Notes: generated by a model from the sequence alone, not told the origin. DNA of 64,000 nucleotides from Lineus longissimus (GCF_910592395.1 NC_088326.1:8315001-8379000), one strand, 5' to 3'. Counted from the first letter of the stretch, positions 1-10,990 are shown. A program made the numbers and translations.

Positions 1-207
1 CTCCGACGATTATAAGATTTGTTTGAGATACTTCGGAATTTTTTAACTTTAGGCATTTTTTGGTGTGTTTTAGCACGAAGGTGACGAAGGTGTTGAGTCG
101 TTCTCCAATGCTCTGGAACATGACGATACAGAGCGGAATGCCAAGGAGGGCATAGGCCATGCAGAACATTTTTCCTCCGACTGTCTTCGGCGTGCTGTGT
201 CCGTAAC
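1..207 (-). CDS. TASK-type two-pore-domain K+ channel, coding exon 2 (partial at window edge)
   Basis: This is the second coding exon of the same channel, cut by the window edge. It follows an acceptor ending TTTCAG, with a plausible branch site TCTAAAC about 15-20 bases upstream. Joined to exon 1 it completes the first selectivity filter as IGYGH. The histidine right after GYG is the known extracellular pH sensor of TASK channels, so acid sensitivity is likely. Next come TM2 (about MFCMAYALLGIPLCIVMFQS), the conserved SIGERLNTFV segment and a basic cytoplasmic stretch (KHTKKCLKLKN) that leads toward TM3. The frame is open throughout. TM3, pore 2, TM4 and the C-tail must lie to the left of the window. 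The family assignment is very secure; the paralogue is not. Confidence 0.95.
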
Positions 208-507
208 CTGAAATTTGAAAAATAGTTTAGATCATAGGATATAATGAGATGGATTGAAAATATTACTTTTATTACAAAACGAATGGAAAATATAGCATGA
301 TATGATCACATACTAGCTAGTAGATGCACAATTAATGAAACGACCAGCGGACATTGTGCTAACCGGTTTAACTGTGGATAAAAGATGTGCACGTATACGT
401 ATGTCAAGCAGCCAATGGGTGACCTTTAAAGATCTGTCACCAAGTGATGAATCACATTATATCAAACCAAACGTTATCCCTTAGATCCCTTAGATCAACT
501 GACATAG

Positions 508-681
508 GGGCAGCGGTAGCGCAGTGGAAGAGAGTCGGCCACATGTTTAAGAGGTCGTGAGTTCGACTCTCAGCCGAGTCACTGCTTGGTTCCTCGACTG
601 GTCGAGTTCAAGTGAGCGCCTTCAGGCAAACACAGAAAAGTGCTGTATAAGAACTCAATATTATTATCATTTATTATAATT
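508..681 (+). repeat. tRNA-derived SINE
   Basis: An A-box (TAGCGCAGTGG, 517-527) and a B-box (AGTTCGACTC, 560-569) are spaced as in a tRNA-type RNA polymerase III promoter. A non-tRNA body follows, then a TATTATTATC-type AT-rich tail at about 655-681. The 3' half does not fold back as an acceptor stem, so this is a SINE and not a tRNA gene. The right boundary is approximate and I did not find clear target-site duplications. Confidence 0.75.
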
Positions 682-1179
682 TAGTCCGAATCATGCAAGT
701 TCGTATACCGAATACCGTATAGAGCATAGTTATATGTGAACAATGCCTTATGTAGAGAGAAAGGCAAAAAAATCATATAGAAAAATCAGCTGCCGATAAA
801 TTAGCCACAATAATGCAAAGCAAAATAGACTAGAGCTTTGGGGGAAAGTCAGTATATTAAACATAATATTCTTTCTAACACAAAGGATGATAAGGGCAAA
901 GAGGCCATTTGTCAGGTGTTTTCAGATAAGTTCAAACAGGTATATAATTTGATATATTATCATAATTATGATGATGAAGATGGTGATTTTGAGCGGTTGA
1001 TGTTGGGTGTAGATGGCGATGTGTGGAAGAAGTGTTACAGGGGCGTTTGTGTAGAATTAAGGGCATACAATCTCCATTGAGGAGTATTTCGGGGCATGAA
1101 GAATCTAAAGAATGGCAAGAGTGATAGTACCTCTGATCTCAAATCAGACAATTTGATTTACGGGGAAGACGGACTTAAA
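662..1179. other. AT-rich intron sequence, no gene seen
   Basis: It contains one 80-codon open frame (838-1080, plus) that lacks a canonical ATG and any recognisable motif. It is most likely chance. Confidence 0.5.
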
Positions 1180-1461
1180 GAACCATTGGCATTATAGTAA
1201 GGGCAATATTACCCAGCTGTCGGCTACCCAGTCACCTCATATTCTACATAAGTAGCTTCCATCGACAAATTGCACAAAACAAGGAAAAATTCGAAATCTG
1301 ACTGAATTATCACGCTTTTCCGATGTTGACTCCGATTTGACCAGAGTTAGCTCTCCACGCATCGACCCATTGAAACTGGAACGATGAACTAGTAAGGCAT
1401 TCCCTGGAGTAAGGATCTGCTGATATCGATATTTGCGACGTCACGCTGATGTCGCTTGATT
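1180..1461 (+). repeat. Dispersed repeat family R1, copy a
   Basis: This segment recurs at 16785-16980 and 17270-17760 on the plus strand, and as a remnant on the minus strand at about 7855-7955. Shared landmarks are GGGCAATATTACC, GTCGGCT..CCAGTCACCTC, ATTCTACATAAGTA, CAAATTGCACAAAA and CGATGTTGACTCCGATTT. The copies differ by several percent with small indels. It has no coding capacity. It is followed directly by family R2. Confidence 0.75.
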
Positions 1462-1730
1462 ACCCCGCAACTGCGACGACAATTTGAAATGACGTTGCGT
1501 CTTCATAGCGGGGTGATGTGAACTCGGATCTCGGCGTGCACTCACGTGGCGGGAAAGGTCTTTCGCGCTAGGAACTTTGCGTACTAGAAGTAACGAATAA
1601 CTTTTTTTCTGCTATCTAAGAGCTGAAACAAAATTGGAAAAGCATCAAACACGTTTAGAAAAATAGTTTACTGATGAACCAGAGAAAAAACAAACATACT
1701 GCAATAAAAAGCCGCATATTACTCTAAGGT
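1462..1730 (+). repeat. Dispersed repeat family R2, copy 1, starting with a hairpin
   Basis: The left end is an imperfect hairpin (ACCCCGCAACTGCGACG at about 1462, pairing with GCGTCTTCATAGCGGGGT at about 1495-1513). Then come CACTCACGTGGCGGGAAAGG, TGCTATCTAAGAGCTG and AAACATACTGCAATAAAA. The same order is seen at 6549-6810 (inverted) and 18900-19172 (direct), with weaker copies at 17020-17268 and 25890-26031. It is probably a non-autonomous DNA element. Confidence 0.7.
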
Positions 1731-2078
1731 TTCTTTGTTATCATCCTCAATCATGGTGAACCAGGTATGAAAAGAAGCATCTGATATTTGAAAAACGAAA
1801 GTCTTACATAAATTTTCGGTCCGGAAGGGGTCTTCCTCGGGCACTCTCACTAGAAATGTTAACTCTATCTCAAAGCATACATATATATATATATATAATG
1901 CAAATGATACCAAATTAAGACCAAAAAGAGCTCAATGGAGAAATATAAGGAGCCGGAAAGAAACATTAAGAGGTGTGAAACCCCTCAGGTAAAATTAAAG
2001 TCTGTAAAAACTACTTGGAGAGAAACTGGGTTCAGGGAAACACAATACAAAACAAGTGTACCGCAAAGCGGCAGCATT
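1731..2078. other. No gene seen; contains a short (TA)n run
   Basis: An alternating TA run of about 18 bases lies at 1878-1898. The open frames here carry no recognisable motif. Confidence 0.5.
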
Positions 2079-2770
2079 ATACGCCCGTCGCTCCTCACTC
2101 CAAAACTAACCACGAGGTATGGCAAAGCGACCGGGGGTAATTCATGGTTGCATGGTGTAGTTGTAAAGCATTTCTATCACATGAGAATGTGGCTTGTACA
2201 TTATACATTATGCCACTGCATTGATATGACTTGGTGGTGTATTTTTATAATGGAAGACCACCACAAGGGCAGCCATGATTTCAGTTCAGACCCAAAATTG
2301 ATAAGGCACCTCTCTCGCACCCCAGCCAATCATGCCAAAGAGAATTGAAAGCCAACAGTTGTCTTATTTAGCAGTTATAGGCCGGAATGCATGGGTCAGG
2401 ATGGCCACCTAAAAACCATATCGGATATCGGTTCGGGCCCAAAATCGACCGGGCACCTCTCCAACCCCTGCCCATCAATCATCAAGCTACCAACTTGCTA
2501 AGTGACCATCCCCTTTCAGCAAGCTGCGACCATCATTTATTTTATTAGTTATTGCATTGTTTGTGTTTTCGCATAATGCCCTCTAGTGGCCAAAGCGTAA
2601 GTCAGGTCACGCTGGATATCGAACTCAACTTTACCTGTCTCCTGTTCTTACTACCAAAAAATGAGAGTGCTACCTCTAGCGGCTCGAAAGTTATAGACCG
2701 GACGCACGACGCACGACGCACGACAGGGCCATACCATAATACGTCCGTCTTGCGACGGGCGTATAAAAAG
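2079..2770. repeat. Possible element with short inverted ends and GCACGAC repeats
   Basis: TATACGCCCGTCGC at about 2079-2092 is matched by its reverse complement GCGACGGGCGTATA near 2757-2770. Inside, the phrase CCAAAATYGA...GGCACCTCTC occurs twice (about 2290 and 2440), and a GCACGAC motif is repeated three times near 2704-2730. The layout (internal similarity units, a C/G/A microsatellite near one end) resembles the GAC elements, but I could not align it to them. The boundaries are tentative. Confidence 0.35.
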
Positions 2771-3182
2771 GTAGAAATAGTCCAAGAGGTGTGACAGATT
2801 CTGTCATTTCTTTTCGCCTTGTGCACTATGTCTTTGTGATAAAATGTATTTTAACTATGGACCTAGTGGAAGAAGGAGAACACTGACAATAATGGAAACT
2901 TTGACCCAATTAACCTTGTTGATGAGGTCCACATCATCAACAACGCCTACGCTGATGTGCCACCAGACAGAAGAGCGCGTAGAGAATTTTCGGTCCTATT
3001 GGAAGAGGGCAAAGTAAATGTGATAGAGCGACAAACCCTGAAGACCACGAGGATGACCATGATGGAAATAATGAAGGAGTACTGATCGTTGACATGCCAG
3101 ACTTCAGCGATGATGAGGTATAGATCTACCAATAACTGATAATCATGGAGCAATAATTAAACAGTGCCGGAAAAAGTAATTA

Positions 3183-3400
3183 TCCATTGGATCATTAGTC
3201 ATTACAGCACGCGTACGCGAGGAAGACAAGGCATTGCACAGAAGCCAGTGTGTTAATCAGTTCTTGATTTTTGTTAGCACGGGAAAGTGTAAACATCTAT
3301 CATCGGATTTTCGTGAAATTTATCCTGACAAAGGCAGCGTACGCATTGCATTAAAGTTGAATTAAAGATGAAGTAGCTATGATAGCACTAAACAACTTCG
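3183..3400 (+). repeat. Direct repeat, copy 1 (partner at 4730-4965)
   Basis: It shares blocks such as TTAGTCATTAC, AAGGCATTGCACAG, GCCAGTGTGTTAATCAGTTCTT, GCACGGGAAAGTGT and TACGCATTGCATT with 4730-4965 in the same orientation. The copies are diverged and copy 1 has internal deletions. They could be a local duplication or old terminal repeats of an element; neither is proven. Confidence 0.65.
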
Positions 3401-4729
3401 AATAAGCCACACAAAGTCCGGTAGGAACGTTTCTGGTTGAGCGGGTGTATTATTATATCGTCGTCCAGGCTAAACGTGGGAAACACCGGACACGGTCACT
3501 TACTAGCGGAAGGTTTCGGACACTCCAGCAGCGGTTGTTTCTTTCAGACATTATGCATAAGGCAACCCCAAAGATTTAAATACTGGCATATTAATCGGGT
3601 GCATAACTTCACACCTTGTTTATGAGTGTGTTTGAATTTATGTAATTGGAAATGTTTACCAATTTCTTTCAAATCGCATACCGCAAGGCTGTTTGAACTC
3701 CACTCTTGAAACTTTGTGTGAAGGTCATTGAATGACTTCAGGTGTGTGCAAAAAGGCTGGGGTGACAACTAAGTTATAGATAGTTTTAAGAACATTTTCA
3801 TTGGTTGCTTTGCGTCACCCTGTACCGAGTGACTCGTGGTTGAGGCAACGCTGTCCACAGTGATTCTTTTGGCCCGATGTCTAAACCGTTCCGACATCAC
3901 ATTTTTGGCAATATCTCATTTCAAATTACACAGAAGTGAATACAATATGGTTTCTAGCTGTAGCTGTTTATGAAATTGTAATGGAGTTGCATCATCGGAA
4001 ATCCAAGATGGCGGCCTCTCTGGCCCCAAGCTCAATTATTGGCAATAACGCAGTACATTTTAAACATCGGCCGATGTGAGACTGAGTTCAAGGCAGGAAG
4101 CCCTTTGATAGTGATCATGGGTTGTACCCTTTAACTTACATCGTACATCGTACATACTACGTCTGGGTGAACACTATTATTCCATTGTATGTACTCTACC
4201 TCTACAGTCATGAGGCGTACCGCCTCCTTCAGAAATAGCTCCTACCACCTTTTATGTGGAAAGTGCCAGAACCAGTACATGGTATGAGCCAATTTAAAAG
4301 ATTTGTCTTGAAGCATAGAGGCCTATGACTGATCAGAATAGGGCATTACGGTTATTGCAAACATCTTGCCAGTTAATTGAATATTATTTATTGATTATTA
4401 TTTATTTTTCTCACTGCACAATACAGCACTGCACTCTGTTGAATGTACTATTATGTACGATTAAATAAATAAATAAAATAAATTAACCATGTCGCGTGGT
4501 CGGTTTCAATAGTACGAGTTCGATTTCATAATCATTCCTGGCTTTTTTTCGCTGAGGGCATTCACGTGAATCCCAGGAATTGACACACCCTATTCATACC
4601 ATGAAACAATCTTTTGTCATCTTGTGTGCAGTCATTAGGGCATATACCCTTCGTGAAAAAAGGCCTTAGTTTTGCATGCACACCTTGTTGAAATCACTGG
4701 TAGCTTCTCTGAATGTATAATGGCAGAAG
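3401..4729. other. Sequence between the two direct repeats, no gene seen
   Basis: There is no recognisable coding sequence. An A/T-rich run with TAAATAAATAAATAAAATAA lies at about 4463-4483 and looks like a retroposon tail. Confidence 0.4.
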
Positions 4730-4965
4730 GAGGATTATTAGTCATTACTGCATACCAACGCGAGGAAGTCAAGGCATTGCACAGTAGAAGCCAGTGTGTT
4801 AATCAGTTCTTAAATTTTCTTAGGCCCGTCGTAATAGCACGGGAAAGTGTTGACATCTATCCTCGAATTTTCGAGAAAGGCAGCATCAGTATTGTACGCA
4901 TTGCATTCATTACAGTTGAATATGGCAGAGATTTACGTACCTCAAATGAAGTAGCTAGTGATTTG
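4730..4965 (+). repeat. Direct repeat, copy 2 (partner at 3183-3400)
   Basis: This is the longer and better preserved copy. It lies inside a 142-codon open frame (4672-5100) that has no recognisable domain. Because copy 1 does not keep that frame open, I do not treat it as a gene. Confidence 0.6.
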
Positions 4966-6548
4966 GGACTGATGTTTTATTGCTTAATCAAAGTTGATTT
5001 TGTTAAAGTTTCATTTTTTTTACTTGAGGCCAAGATCATAATAGATTGCGGATCAAACCCATTCATCAGTGTTTTCTTTTGTGAAGGGTTAGGTCACTAG
5101 CCGGGCATGACCATACATGCCATAAACGATAACAGGCTTTTGTCCTGGGTCCACCATTCCTTTCAACCCTGAATGGAATACAAGTCGTCTGCTTGCCCAT
5201 AGTTATGACATCTAATGTATTGCATCATGAAAAATGACACAATACTCCCGGTGAATTTCTATTGCGTACTTTACCAGTCCTGGCTCGTCAGTGTCGTATT
5301 TAAATGTAAGGCCAATCATGAAAGGCGGGAGGAGTAATTTCCGTAGGAGGCGGATAGGCCTCATGTCCTTACAATTGAGCTTTTAGAGTATTTATAGCTC
5401 GTATAATCAATAATGTACTGTACACCTCTGTTAGGTGTGTGCACTATTTCTGGTTTAGAGGCAGAAGGCCTTGGGAATCCCAGCAGAACAGAGCAATTTG
5501 AAGAATACAGCTACTTGCAATGTCCAACGAATGGGGTGTTTGTATTTGGTTGAAGTAGACTAGGAGAAGATCTAAAAGACGCTGCTACACTGACAATGTT
5601 GGTGTCGTACCATATACTCTATTCTCCATTAAACGACAGTCCGTTGGCCATTCCCCAATCCACGATTAAAATACTGCATAGCAACATTCATGAATGGAGG
5701 CATGTCTTCATGCGCGAAGGGCTGTCTGGATTGGCTAGTTCAGCAATGAATTGACAGATTTAACGTAACCAGTTGGTATTCTGACCAATCACTAGTAATC
5801 GACACCATTTCTTCAATAAGCGGCAAAAATAAGATTACACACTGCGGGCCTATGCTCCGGATTGGCCTGAGCGTTATAGCAAGGCTAAATTATGACCGCC
5901 TCATTGCTGAAAGGGACTGGACATACCACATGCTGAACTGGTCGTTTAAAACCGAAAATAAAGTATATACGGAATGAAGGTATGAAATACTCTGGTTCCT
6001 CACGTAAACCGTCTTTGGGAGCCATATTTAAGAGGCCCGAAGGAATGAATACCTCGCATACCTAATACAAAAGTCAGGCCAAGTGGATTGGACTGATTGG
6101 CTCAGATCGTGGCGCAGACCTATGACCAGAGACACCCACCACTTGCAGTCCACTACCATTGGTGGATGGGATTTTAAATGAATTGAATGGGTTGTCTTAC
6201 CAGACAATCGTGTTTGGGCTTTATTCATGGCGTGACCGAGGCGGAGCAAATGGACAATGCCCATTCGTCACGTGGGCAAGAAAAACCGCCCTGCATATGA
6301 TGAACCCTATTGAGTACCGAACCCAATGTATGGACACTGTTACTTAGTATTAGTGGAGAGGAAGACGGTATACGTGAGGAATCAGAGTATTTGAGTTTCG
6401 GTAATGTCACAATACTGCTGGAAATAAATGATTGTCAGCATGTTATGGTTGTCCCCTGATACGAATAGTCTTGGTAATGGAATTGGAAAAATAATGTTAC
6501 GATTACTCATGAAGCAACATGGCAGAATTGTTTGCAAGTCAGTCTTGT
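4966..6548. other. Intron sequence, no gene or element recognised
   Basis: Both strands have only short open frames (up to about 80 codons) without motifs. I see no inverted or tandem repeat of note. Confidence 0.45.
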
Positions 6549-6810
6549 TCGAGGAATGGACGGCTTTTTACTGCGGTATGTTTGTTCTTCGTCTGGTTCA
6601 TCAGTGAACAAATTTTCTGAACGTGTATGATGCTTTTCCAATTTTGTTTCAGCTCTTAGATAGCAGCAGAAGAACGCGTTCTTTTTTTTATTACGGACAA
6701 GTCCTGGCACGAAACATCTTCCCCGCCACGTGAGTGCACGCCGAGATCCGAGTTCACGACAGCCCGCTATTACGACGCAACGTCATTTCTATTATCGTCG
6801 CAGTAGCGGG
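6549..6810 (-). repeat. Dispersed repeat family R2, inverted copy
   Basis: Read on the minus strand it begins with the hairpin TCCCGCTACTGCGACG...AATAGCGGG, then repeats the landmarks CACTCACGTGGCGGGG and TATCTAAGAGCTGAAACAAA in the same order as at 1462-1730. Its hairpin end abuts the LINE 3' end at 6811. Confidence 0.7.
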
Positions 6811-7814
6811 ATAAGATGAGTTTATTGATAAGATGAGTTTATTGTAGTCCTTGTAAACATGGTTACATCGGATGAAGATTTACAATAAACGTGTGCAAGG
6901 AGTTAGTGCTACAAATAATAAAAGGAGAGAAATAAAAAAACTAAAATATTCATGGCACACAAAAATTTACCCTACACCCCCAATCTCATGATTGGACTCT
7001 CCCGATGCATTCACCAGAAGAGTCTGTACAGGAAACTAGGGGTGAAAAGGTTAAAATAGGTACAAATAAATACCATAACCGAATGATGTCACATAATATC
7101 AACTTTAAAGGCTTTCTCCCTTTATAAAATATAATTAGTAGGGCCCTACCGTGGGGATACATTTTGTAGAAAGAATGGGTTAACGAGCATCAAAACATTT
7201 GTGGATATAGAGGGCAAGCCTCTGGCAAATCAGTTTATCTTCATTAGAAAGAAGCCAAATAAATTTATTCTCAGATGAGAGGCTAGCAAAGTTTTTGTTA
7301 TTATCTTGAATGAAAGTGAAGAAATCATTTCGCAGTAAATTATATTTTGGGCATGAGGTTAAAAATGGATCTCATCCTCAACAGACGAATTATCACAGGA
7401 ACATACTCTTTCCTCCACCTTTAATCTTTTATATCTTCCTCTTTCAATCGCCAAGTCATGGCAGCTTATACGAAATTTACAGAGTGATCTCCTTTGAGGG
7501 GTACTGGGTATTAAAAGTAGGTATTTTTCCATACAAAACTGATTTTTGAAAAGCCTGTAAGTTCTCAACTTATTCTTTGCAACTGGATCCTTACAGGAAT
7601 CGTCCCAAATTGAAGTTTTCCCTTTTTTAAAGAAGGTTTCCCTTAACTCATGTTGAAGGTCAGAGGTTGAGAAATTATTGTAGTCAGTCGTTTTGAGACC
7701 AGAATTGTTAATTATAAATTTCATACAAGAGAACCAGGATTGTTTTCCCTTATTGTCTAACTCCTTGCTGGTAACAAGAGCATTGGCGAGTAAGGTATTC
7801 TCAGGGATAATCAA
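6811..7814 (-). pseudogene. Non-LTR retrotransposon (LINE) C-terminal fragment with 3' UTR
   Basis: Read leftward from 7814, the frame contains a typical LINE ORF2 tail. KFRISCHDLAIERGRY is followed by VEERVCSCDNSSVEDEIHF, the conserved cysteine/EDEIHF region before the terminus. A one-base shift near 7359 breaks the frame. Downstream, another frame continues with PKYNLLRNDFFTFIQ and FIWLLSNEDKLI and stops at 7180-7182. The rest to 6811 is 3' UTR, ending in two copies of a 17-bp unit (AATAAACTCATCTTATC), a usual LINE tail. The endonuclease and RT domains are absent (5' truncation). It is dead, and by its C-terminal motifs similar to the LINE at 52222-55036. Confidence 0.8.
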
Positions 7815-7854
7815 GCGCCATCAGCATGTCGCATGGCGTAGGAAAAATCGATAT

Positions 7855-7955
7855 CTACATTAAGTCGTCACAGGGCCGTCCTTTTTGTGCAATTTGTTGA
7901 TGCAAAATACTTATGTAGAAGAGGAGGTGACTGGGCAGCCGATTGTAATGTAATG
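7855..7955 (-). repeat. Dispersed repeat R1, short inverted remnant
   Basis: The minus strand carries GGCTGCCCAGTCACCTC, TTCTACATAAGTA and CAAATTGCACAAAA in the R1 order. Both ends are lost. Confidence 0.6.
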
Positions 7956-8309
7956 ATTAGGGGCGGAGCCTCATTCTTTGTATTCGAGGTTTTAGAGTAT
8001 TTACGCTAATTAGGAGCATGTTGCTTAGAACGAAAAAGCTGATACACTGACTGGGAAGGCGATGTTTTCATGACAGCTGATGGGATCAGAGACATTAGAA
8101 ACACTCCGAAACCTCGACGCGATCTCATTAAATACCGCAACTCGACCTTTCCGAATAGAACATGATAAACAAAATAATACCGTCCTATATACGGAGTGCA
8201 ACCACGGCATCCTTCAGCGGTGCAATATATTTCAAAACACTTACCACTCTAAGGAGATGCGGACTACGTTCAACAATACCATACGTACCTGAAAAGACAA
8301 AGTAATGAA

Positions 8310-8401
8310 GGGAATTATGAGAATGGGTACTTCCTGATGAAATGAAACTTGCCATAGTTACACCCATTTTGAAGAAACAGGGTGTTGACATTTCTGATTT
8401 A
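8310..8401 (+). pseudogene. CR1-like retrotransposon fragment, before the GAC element
   Basis: A frame here reads LPDEMKLAIVTPILKKQGVD then ISDL. This is the conserved stretch just before the RT palm in CR1-like LINEs (FPDxxKxAxVxPLLKKxGLD). It is cut by the GAC element at 8402, and the expected continuation (KNYRPVPNF) resumes at 9551. Confidence 0.75.
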
Positions 8402-9440
8402 AATGAAATGGCCAGGGCCATTGTGCTCACCTCATGTGGAGGAAAGATGGATAAAGAGCATGGTCTTGTGTCATGTAGTGTTAGGTTTGATGTAGGTCCA
8501 AGCAAATAAATTTCCCCAAAATGGCCAATTTACAGTACATTCGACCTCTGTGACCTTGAAAAGTAGGTCAAATCAAAGAAGACCCGGGTGACACATTGAA
8601 TGGTTGTTAGAATTAGATGTACCTATGATATAAAATTGGTGCCAATCGGGCAAGTCATTACTAGGAATAATGGCATTTTGAAGAATTTAGGATTTGGCCC
8701 CCTCCCTGGAGGCCAAACGGCAAATCAGATCGCACCAAACTTCGGTACCTGAGATCACCTGACCAAGGGGTACATGTGTACTTAATTTGTGATCAATAGT
8801 CATTGCAGTTAAGAAACGTGCCATAGTTACGGCCTGACGGCCAATTTACGCCATTTGACCTCTGTGACCTTGACAAGAAGGTCAAATTAAAAACCTGTGT
8901 GACATATACTGTATGGTGGTTAGATGTACCCATGATATCAAATTGGTGGCAATCGGGCAAGAAGTTAAGGAATAATCACATTTTTAAGGTTTTTGGATTT
9001 TGCCCCCTGGTGGTCAAGTGGTGAATCATATTGGACCAAACTTCGGTCCCTGAGATCACCTGACTAAGGGGTAAATGTGTACCAAATTTGGTATCAATAG
9101 TCATTGCAGTTTAGAAACGTGCCATCATTACATCCTAACGGCTAATTTACACCATTTGACCTCTGTGACCTTGAAAAGGAGGTCAAATCAAAAACCCGGA
9201 GGATATATGATGCACCTTTGCTAGAAGTACCTACCATATTTTTTTCAAAATTTCCCGACTACTATTAAGGGAGATATTGCATATTTTCACTTTTAACGTT
9301 TGGCCCCCTGGTGGCCAAACCATGAAACGAATCGGACCGAAACTTGGTCTCCCAGGTGTCATTACATAAGGGTACATGTGTACCAAGTTTCAACTCAATA
9401 GCTCTAACAGTTATGAAACGTGCCCTGCTAACGGACGACG

Positions 9441-9499
<59 letters not shown>

Positions 9500-9550
9500 A
9501 CGACGGACGCCACGGTATGGGATAAGCTCACCTCTGCTAAGAGGTGAGCT
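8402..9550 (+). mobile_element. GAC-microsatellite element, copy A (nested in CR1 RT)
   Basis: This 1.15 kb non-coding element is made of three or four diverged internal units. Each carries the phrases ACCTCTGTGACCTTGA, AGGTCAAAT, TGGCCCCCTGGTGGCCAA and GTACATGTGTACC. The right end has an almost pure (GAC)n run (about 9440-9499) and then a terminal hairpin built on CTCACCTCTGCTAAGAGGTGAG. The left end carries GCCATTGTGCTCACC, so the ends have GCTCACC/GGTGAGC as a short inverted terminus. A nearly identical inverted copy lies at 52438-53614, and truncated relatives at 15131-15600 and 20285-20816. No transposase is present, so it is probably non-autonomous. Confidence 0.8.
9440..9499. repeat. 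(GAC)n microsatellite of element copy A
   Basis: About 20 perfect trinucleotide units are flanked by GGAC-type imperfect units. Open frames over it (poly-Arg, poly-Ser) are artefacts of the repeat. Confidence 0.95.
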
Positions 9551-10664
9551 AAAAACTATCGGCCTGTGCCCAACTTTAAATAATGTACATGTACTTTTCC
9601 AAGTTCCTTGAGCGGGTTGTTGCTTTTCGCTTCCACAAACATCTTGCTGAACATAACCTTTGCACTCCAAACCAACCACTTACAGCCGACAGACCTGTTT
9701 TTAATCTGCACCTTGACGGTGTGCCGGATACTGAATTGGCTAACAGATTTGCGGATTACTTTTACCAGAAAATCGTAAAATTTCGAACTGATCTAGATAG
9801 AGATGGGCAACCAACAGGTCAAAATGTTATGAAACCCCAATGAACCCACTTATCTCCGAGTTTGAACTAACTACCAGTGAACTTGGCACCATAATCAGGA
9901 ACACCCCTATAAACATGATAAGAACATCATCTCTTGATCAGATCCCATCGTTACTCAAGGCCCTTTAACCCCCGTATTCTACCTCAGTTAAGTGACATGA
10001 TCAATGAATCCATGAGAACTGGAGCATTTCCTGATGCGATGAAACTTGCCACAGTCAGGGTCGGTGATGGTTTGTCCGAGACGCACAATTTGCTGCATGG
10101 GGTTCCGCAGGGCAGTGTACTTTGGCCGCTTCTTTTTTCATGTTATACTCAGCTATACTAGCGAAGATCCTCTAAATAATGATCACGACCTCGCCTTCCA
10201 CGTGTTTGCAGATGTCACTCAAAATTGGCAGGCATTCCAGCTGACTCCTACGTCATCATTGCTAAGTGTCATGAACAGAGTGGAGGCTTGTCTCAGTGAG
10301 GTCCGCAAGTGGATGAGTGCTAATAAATTGAAACTAAATGACCATGTTTCTACTGCTCATATCACCTTTTCAGGATAACTGTAACTTCACTGGCTTTCAA
10401 TCCGTGCCAGAACAGAGTTCACATTTTTAACTTTTGCCTTCAGGACAGTGGTGGCCTTGGCTACCTTCGGCAGCCGCTTCTTTGACCCATATGATAACCA
10501 GGGCAGGTGCAGCTCCCAGACTCACTCGGTGCAAGTCCAATAAGAAGACTGCCGGAGATAGGGCTTACAGTGTCAGCGCCCCACACAGCTCTGGAACAAT
10601 CTGCCAGCAGATAATAAGATCGTTCAATACTATGGCAGCATTTTTACAACAATATTTTCAATAG
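9551..10664 (+). pseudogene. CR1-like non-LTR retrotransposon, degraded and rearranged
   Basis: Frames in sequence show NYRPVPNF and KFLERVVAFRFHKHLAEHNL (RT fingers, 9555-9680), then LANRFADYFYQKIVKFRTDL (normally upstream of RT, about 9735-9800), ELTTSELGTII..., ILPQLSDMINESMRTGAFPD and AMKLATV (about 9965-10055). After an internal deletion come LLHGVPQGSVLWPLLF (about 10090-10140), FADVTQ (about 10204) and MNRVEACLSEVRKWMSANKL (about 10270-10330). The C-terminal stretch GDRAYSVSAPH..., ending near 10664, matches the CR1 ORF2 end. The order implies two overlapping insertions or a rearranged copy. Stops and shifts break it, and the catalytic FADD is changed to FADV, so it is inactive. Confidence 0.85.
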
Positions 10665-10720
10665 CACTTCTACCACCTTTGAACTACTTACTAATGTTTT
10701 AAGATTGTTTTACTGGATCC

Positions 10721-10894
10721 ACTCACCAATAAGATCCAAAGCCCGACAATATCCGATTTCTACTCCCGCCTCGATGGATCGAGCCTCTTCTATGGCTGCG
10801 AAAGGCCTACTATTGTGTTCGGCTGTTTAGACACTACCCATCGAGGCGGTGGTACAAATCGGGTAATGTCGGGCTTGGGATCTTATTGGTGAGT
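10721..10894. mobile_element. Fold-back MITE inserted in the CR1 3' UTR
   Basis: Two arms of about 57 bases (10721-10777 and 10838-10894) are inverted copies with about seven differences; the ends are ACTCACCAATAAGATC and GATCTTATTGGTGAGT. The 60-base loop is non-coding. On the right the CR1 3' UTR seems to resume (TGTAAAGCGCCGCTGAC, then an ATTATCTTATTATTTTG tail to about 10990), so this element landed inside the CR1 copy. Confidence 0.8.
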
Positions 10895-10990
10895 TGATCA
10901 AGTATTAGATAAATTGGTTTTAAATGTATGTAAAGCGCCGCTGACAATTTAATTTAAAGCGGCACTGCATTAATTATCTTATTATTTTGA

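Noticed and set aside
508-600. Functional tRNA gene
   Set aside because: The A and B boxes are present, but no acceptor stem pairs and a SINE-type tail follows.
9265-9679. Long open frames rich in Arg or Ser on both strands
   Set aside because: They are produced by the (GAC)n microsatellite, which is open in all frames; the same occurs at 52310-52750.
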